DNA of 64,000 bases from Halopseudomonas nanhaiensis (GTDB taxonomy: Bacteria > Pseudomonadota > Gammaproteobacteria > Pseudomonadales > Pseudomonadaceae), in contig NZ_CP073751.1 in NCBI RefSeq assembly GCF_020025155.1, forward strand, positions 1,674,001 to 1,738,000, written 5' to 3'. A program made the position numbers and the translations under genes. The notes beneath the pieces are model-generated. The model was not told where the DNA came from. It did not search any database and saw only the letters and a program-made list of their open reading frames with translations. Numbering within the stretch: the first letter of the stretch is position 1; each line of letters begins with the position of its first letter. Positions 60,333 to 64,000 of this stretch are shown piece after piece.

Positions 60333-61787
60333 TCAGTTCCCCGCGCCGTCGACAATCCAGGTGTCCTTGCTGCCGCCGCCCTGAGATGAATTGACCACCA
60401 GCGAGCCCTTGGTCAGGGCGACGCGCGTCAGTCCACCTGTGGTCACCCAGGGCTTCTCGCCGGACAGGATGAACGGCCGGAGATCGACATGGCGTGCTTC
60501 CATCTCGTCGCCGCACAGGGTTGGCGACGTCGACAGGCTGAGTGTCGGCTGCGCCATGTAGTTGCGCGGATTGGACCTGATCAGGTCGGCAAACGCCTCC
60601 CGCTCCTTGGCAGTTGAATGCGGTCCGATGAGCATGCCGTAGCCGCCTGATTCGTTGGCCGGCTTGACTACCAGCTTGTCGAGGTTGGCCAGGACGTACT
60701 CTCTGTCCTTGTCGAACATGCACAAATAACTTGGAACATTTGGCAGCAGCGGCTCCTCGCCAAGGTAATACTGGATGATCTGCGGCACGAAGGCATACAC
60801 CACCTTATCGTCAGCCACGCCGGCTCCGGGCGCGTTGGCCAGAGCGACGTTGCCGGCGCGCCACGCGCGCATCAGCCCCCTTACACCCAGTGCCGACTCG
60901 GGGTTGAACACCTCCGGATCGATGAACATGTCGTCTACGCGGCGGTAGATGACATCGACCCGCGAGACCCCGTCGATCATGCGCATGTACACGCAGTCAT
61001 CGTCGCCGACGTACAGGTCACTGCCTTCCACGAGCTGAATCCCCATCTGCTGGGCCAGATAGGAATGTTCGTAATAGGCAGAGTTGTAGATGCCCGGCGT
61101 AAGGATGACGATGACCGGGTCGTCCCCCGGGCGCGGCGACATCGAGGCGAGCATGTCATACAGCTGGGAGGTGTAGTCGTCGACCGGCTGGATGCGGCCG
61201 GTGGCGAACAGGTCGGGGAGGACGCGCTTGGTGACGTTGCGGTTTTCGAGCATGTACGACACGCCCGAGGGCACCCGCAGGTTGTCTTCGAGCACGTACA
61301 GGGTGCCGTCCTTGTCGCGAACCAGATCGGAACCGCAAATATGCGCCCAGACATTGTGCGGTGTGTTCACACCCACGCACTGCGGACGGAAGTTGACCGA
61401 CTGCTCGAGAATCTCGGCAGGAAACACCTTGTCCTTGATGATCTTCTGATCATGGTAGAGATCATCGATGAACATGTTCAACGCCTGTACGCGCTGCTTG
61501 AGGCCGGCCTCGGTCTTCTGCCATTCGGCAAGGGGAATGATTCGCGGAACGATGTCGAACGGCCAGGCCCGGTCGATCATGTTGCCTTCGGTGTAGACGG
61601 TGAAGGTGATGCCCATCAGCTGGATGGCCACTTCAGCGGCGGTTTTGTGTTCCGATAGTTCGCGAGCGTCAAGATCCGCCAGATACCTGCATAACATCGA
61701 CGCTTCCGGTCGGGGCTTGCCCGGCGCGGCTATAAGTTCGTCGTAGAAGCCTTTGGCGGTGTATTGGTCCCAGTTCACTTTGCTCAT
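60333..61787 (-). CDS. Circularly permuted type 2 ATP-grasp protein
   Basis: A 484-residue ligase-fold protein, usual length for this family. Typical blocks are MLCRYLADLDARELSEHKTA, FRPQCVGVNTPHNVWAHICG, VYMRMIDGVSRVDVIYRRVD and the C-terminal LVVNSSQGGGSKDTWIV. Such proteins are predicted to join amino acids or peptides with ATP. It is the first gene of a minus-strand operon with alpha-E and a zinc peptidase, and it diverges from the transglutaminase-like gene. This gene set is widespread; the peptide product is unknown. Confidence 0.93.
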   Translation of the reverse strand: MSKVNWDQYTAKGFYDELIAAPGKPRPEASMLCRYLADLDARELSEHKTAAEVAIQLMGITFTVYTEGNMIDRAWPFDIVPRIIPLAEWQKTEAGLKQRVQALNMFIDDLYHDQKIIKDKVFPAEILEQSVNFRPQCVGVNTPHNVWAHICGSDLVRDKDGTLYVLEDNLRVPSGVSYMLENRNVTKRVLPDLFATGRIQPVDDYTSQLYDMLASMSPRPGDDPVIVILTPGIYNSAYYEHSYLAQQMGIQLVEGSDLYVGDDDCVYMRMIDGVSRVDVIYRRVDDMFIDPEVFNPESALGVRGLMRAWRAGNVALANAPGAGVADDKVVYAFVPQIIQYYLGEEPLLPNVPSYLCMFDKDREYVLANLDKLVVKPANESGGYGMLIGPHSTAKEREAFADLIRSNPRNYMAQPTLSLSTSPTLCGDEMEARHVDLRPFILSGEKPWVTTGGLTRVALTKGSLVVNSSQGGGSKDTWIVDGAGN

Positions 61788-62058
61788 TCATCTACTCTGT
61801 CGGCAGGTAATGGTGAACGTTACGCTGCAAATGCCATACCAGCGACTTGGTGCGGCGAAGCGGCAGATCAGCGAGACGATCCTTCAAATAGGGCTATGCT
61901 GTGAATGTCACAGGCTGGTGTTACCAGCTTAGCAGCCGAGACGGAAAGCGCCTGTCGCCAAACCAGAAAGCCTTCGCCAACCGTTGGCACAGCCATTGCT
62001 TTCGCGAAGGAGCTGTTCCAGCCAGCGATTGACCGAGAATCCAACCGGGAACCGATTG
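61788..62058. other. Shared divergent promoter region
   Basis: A 271-base spacer between the ATP-grasp operon (minus) and the transglutaminase-like gene (plus). It must carry both promoters. No RNA gene, strong hairpin or repeat was recognised. Confidence 0.45.
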
Positions 62059-64000
62059 ATGACGATCCGAGTAGCACTCAGGCATTCCACCCGTTACGAC
62101 TTCGACAAGCCGGTCTCGGTCGCACCCCACCAGGTGCGTCTGCGGCCAGCGCCTCACTGCCGGACACCTATCGAGGCCTACAGCCTGAAGATCGATGGGG
62201 GCGAGTATTTTCTCAACTGGCAGCAGGACCCGTTCGGCAATCACGTAGCGCGCCTGGTGTTTCCCGAGAAAATCGATCACCTGTATGTGGATGTGGAGCT
62301 GCAGATCCCCATGACGGTGGTCAATCCCTTCGACTTTTTCGTCGAGGAGTACGCCGAGCATTTCCCGTTCGAGTACCCGGAGGCGCTGCGCAAGGAGCTG
62401 GGCCCGTATCTGGAAAAGTCCGAGGCTGGCCCGTTGCTCAACAAATGGCTCGAGTCGGTATCGCAGGAGGAGCGGCCGATCACCGGCTTTCTGGTGGATA
62501 TCAACCAGCGTTTGTCGCAGGACATCGAGTACCTGATCCGCATGGAGCCTGGCGTACAGACTCATGAAGAGACGTTGACGCTCAAGCGCGGCTCCTGCCG
62601 GGATACCTCCTGGCTGCTGGTGCAGATCTTTCGACAGCTGGGCCTGGCCGCGCGCTTCGTATCCGGCTACCTGATCCAGCTGACCGCCGACGTCAAGGCA
62701 TTGGACGGGCCATCGGGCACCGAGGTCGACTTCACCGATCTGCACGCCTGGTGCGAAGTGTTCATTCCCGGCGCCGGCTGGATTGGCCTCGATCCGACCT
62801 CCGGGCTGTTCGCCGGCGAGGGACATCTGCCGTTGGCGGCCACGCCCGAGCCATCCAGCGCGGCGCCAATTACCGGCGCCACCGAACCCTGCGAGGTGGA
62901 GTTCGGCTTCGAGATGTCGGTCGAGCGGGTCCACGAAGATCCGCGGGTGACCAAGCCGTACACCGAGGATGAATGGCAGCGCATCGATGCGCTGGGCGAC
63001 AAGGTCGACGCTCAGCTGAACGCACTGGATGTGCGGTTGACCATGGGTGGGGAGCCCACTTTCGTGTCGATCGACGACATGGATGCACCGGAATGGACCA
63101 TTGCCGCGCAGGGGCCGACCAAAAGAGGGCTCTCCGAGAAGCTGCTGAAGCGTCTGCGCCCGCATTACGCGCCGCGCTCGCTGATTCATTACCAGCAGGG
63201 CAAGTGGTATCCGGGGGAGCCGTTGCCACGCTGGGCACTGGCCTGCTATTGGCGACGTGACGGCCAGCCGATGTGGCAGGACGATCGCTGGCTGGCCGAC
63301 ATGGATACCGATTACGACATCAACGAGGACGACGCGCGGATCTTCGCGCGCGAACTGGTCGGCCGACTGGGCATAAGCGATCGCTTCCTGATCCCCTGTT
63401 TTGAGGATGCCTACTACTACCTCTGGCTCGAGCAGAACCAGCCGGTGGATATTGATCTGCATGAAAGCGATCTGAAGGATGACGAGAACCGAGCCCGACT
63501 GGCAAGGTTGCTTGAGCGAGGGCTCGATTCGCTGACGGGCCTGACCCTGCCGCTGGCCAAGAGCACCGCAGGCAAGGGCTGGGAAAGCGGCGCCTGGCCG
63601 GTTCGGCGCAACCATCTGTTTCTGGTCCCCGGTGATTCGCCGATGGGGCTGCGGTTGCCGCTGTCGGCCTTGCCGATTGCCAAGCGCGATGAATTGCTCC
63701 CGCGCTCGCTGTTCGAGCCGTTGCCGGCGCTGGCGGATATCCACGGCGAGGTCGCCAGCCGCTACAACGACCAGCAGGCGGCCATGATCAAGGACATGGG
63801 CCGGCATCATCAGGGCAGCGGACAGGACTGGCAGGAGCAGCAGCCCGACATGGTCGATGGCGGGGTGATCGGTACCGCGCTCTGCGTCGAGCCGCGTGAC
63901 GGCAAGCTGTTTGTCTTCCTGCCGCCGCTGGTGCTGCTGGAGGATTACATCGAACTGCTGGCGACCGTCGAGCAGACCGCTGCGCACCTCAACATGCCGG
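62059..64000 (+). CDS. Transglutaminase-like/DUF2126 family protein (3' end cut off by window)
   Basis: The frame starts at ATG 62059 (MTIRVALRHSTRYDFDKPVS) and is open to the right edge, giving 647 complete codons. The N-terminal bacterial transglutaminase N-domain covers about residues 1-90. The catalytic triad is visible: Cys180 (RGSCRDTSW), His229 (DLHAWCEV) and Asp245 (LDPTSGL). The region after about residue 310 begins the DUF2126 part (LTMGGEPTFVS). Such proteins are about 1100 residues long and probably act as amide-bond-cleaving or -forming enzymes on the product of the neighbouring ATP-grasp pathway. Confidence 0.93.
   Translation, partial: MTIRVALRHSTRYDFDKPVSVAPHQVRLRPAPHCRTPIEAYSLKIDGGEYFLNWQQDPFGNHVARLVFPEKIDHLYVDVELQIPMTVVNPFDFFVEEYAEHFPFEYPEALRKELGPYLEKSEAGPLLNKWLESVSQEERPITGFLVDINQRLSQDIEYLIRMEPGVQTHEETLTLKRGSCRDTSWLLVQIFRQLGLAARFVSGYLIQLTADVKALDGPSGTEVDFTDLHAWCEVFIPGAGWIGLDPTSGLFAGEGHLPLAATPEPSSAAPITGATEPCEVEFGFEMSVERVHEDPRVTKPYTEDEWQRIDALGDKVDAQLNALDVRLTMGGEPTFVSIDDMDAPEWTIAAQGPTKRGLSEKLLKRLRPHYAPRSLIHYQQGKWYPGEPLPRWALACYWRRDGQPMWQDDRWLADMDTDYDINEDDARIFARELVGRLGISDRFLIPCFEDAYYYLWLEQNQPVDIDLHESDLKDDENRARLARLLERGLDSLTGLTLPLAKSTAGKGWESGAWPVRRNHLFLVPGDSPMGLRLPLSALPIAKRDELLPRSLFEPLPALADIHGEVASRYNDQQAAMIKDMGRHHQGSGQDWQEQQPDMVDGGVIGTALCVEPRDGKLFVFLPPLVLLEDYIELLATVEQTAAHLNMP

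Noticed and set aside
61921-63987. A 688-codon open frame on the minus strand
   Set aside because: It lies antisense to the transglutaminase-like gene, whose plus-strand frame has an intact catalytic triad and family blocks. The minus frame has no recognisable motif.

Overview
The window is a 64-kb piece of a high-GC gammaproteobacterial chromosome, most likely Pseudomonas in the broad sense (Pseudomonadaceae). The left edge carries the order infC-rpmI-rplT-pheS-pheT-ihfA-merR-type regulator-tRNA-Pro(GGG) that is typical of that family. The intergenic regions hold many REP/BIME-type palindromes of the kind found in pseudomonads. No phage structural genes, integrase, transposase, CRISPR array or rRNA was seen.

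Layout. (1) 1-5418: core translation operon, then tRNA-Pro and its terminator. (2) About 5460-19000: an accessory, defence-like island directly downstream of the tRNA. It holds a type I restriction-modification operon with two consecutive hsdM genes, one hsdS and one hsdR; then a half-size hsdS with a third N6-adenine methylase; then an HNH_2 nuclease gene divergent from a seven-helix membrane protein; then a large protein joining a class I methyltransferase domain to a C-terminal HNH domain. Parts of this stretch are visibly richer in A+T than the core genes. (3) 19159-21748: an ABC importer of the nitrate/sulfonate/taurine/thiamine-precursor class. (4) 21940-23475: two hot-dog thioesterases and a TetR regulator. 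(5) 23754-24904: a Xre/MbcA-RES toxin-antitoxin pair with a palindromic operator candidate. (6) 25004-29697: small hypotheticals, a structured intergenic segment with a strong minus-strand terminator (candidate ncRNA), two overlapping GTPase genes, a DUF1810 gene and a His-rich exported protein.

(7) 30002-37306: a trypsin-like lipoprotein, a large AsmA-like protein, a glucose/sorbosone dehydrogenase-PEBP fusion, a RaiA/HPF-like protein and an exonuclease III, separated by REP clusters. (8) 37855-42175: RND efflux pump and adaptor without an outer-membrane partner. (9) 42427-47160: a compact operon of MBOAT acyltransferase, FkbH-like HAD protein, acyl carrier protein and membrane-anchored SGNH protein, which looks like a carrier-protein-dependent acylation system for a surface glycan or other exported acceptor. 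(10) 47239-58165: mostly single genes (YpfJ-type metallopeptidase, DUF4105 protein, deaminase, glutamine amidotransferase, outer-membrane protein, ArfB, PhoD, M14 peptidase, serine hydrolase, cysteine-cluster protein). (11) 58169-64000: a zinc peptidase, alpha-E protein and circularly permuted ATP-grasp operon, divergent from a transglutaminase-like gene that runs off the right edge. This is a known linked set thought to make and process peptide-like bonds.

The best candidates for something little described are the methyltransferase-HNH fusion with the surrounding multi-methylase island, the MBOAT-FkbH-ACP-SGNH operon, and the candidate ncRNA at 25595-25905. All functional statements come from motif reading and family knowledge; no database search was possible.
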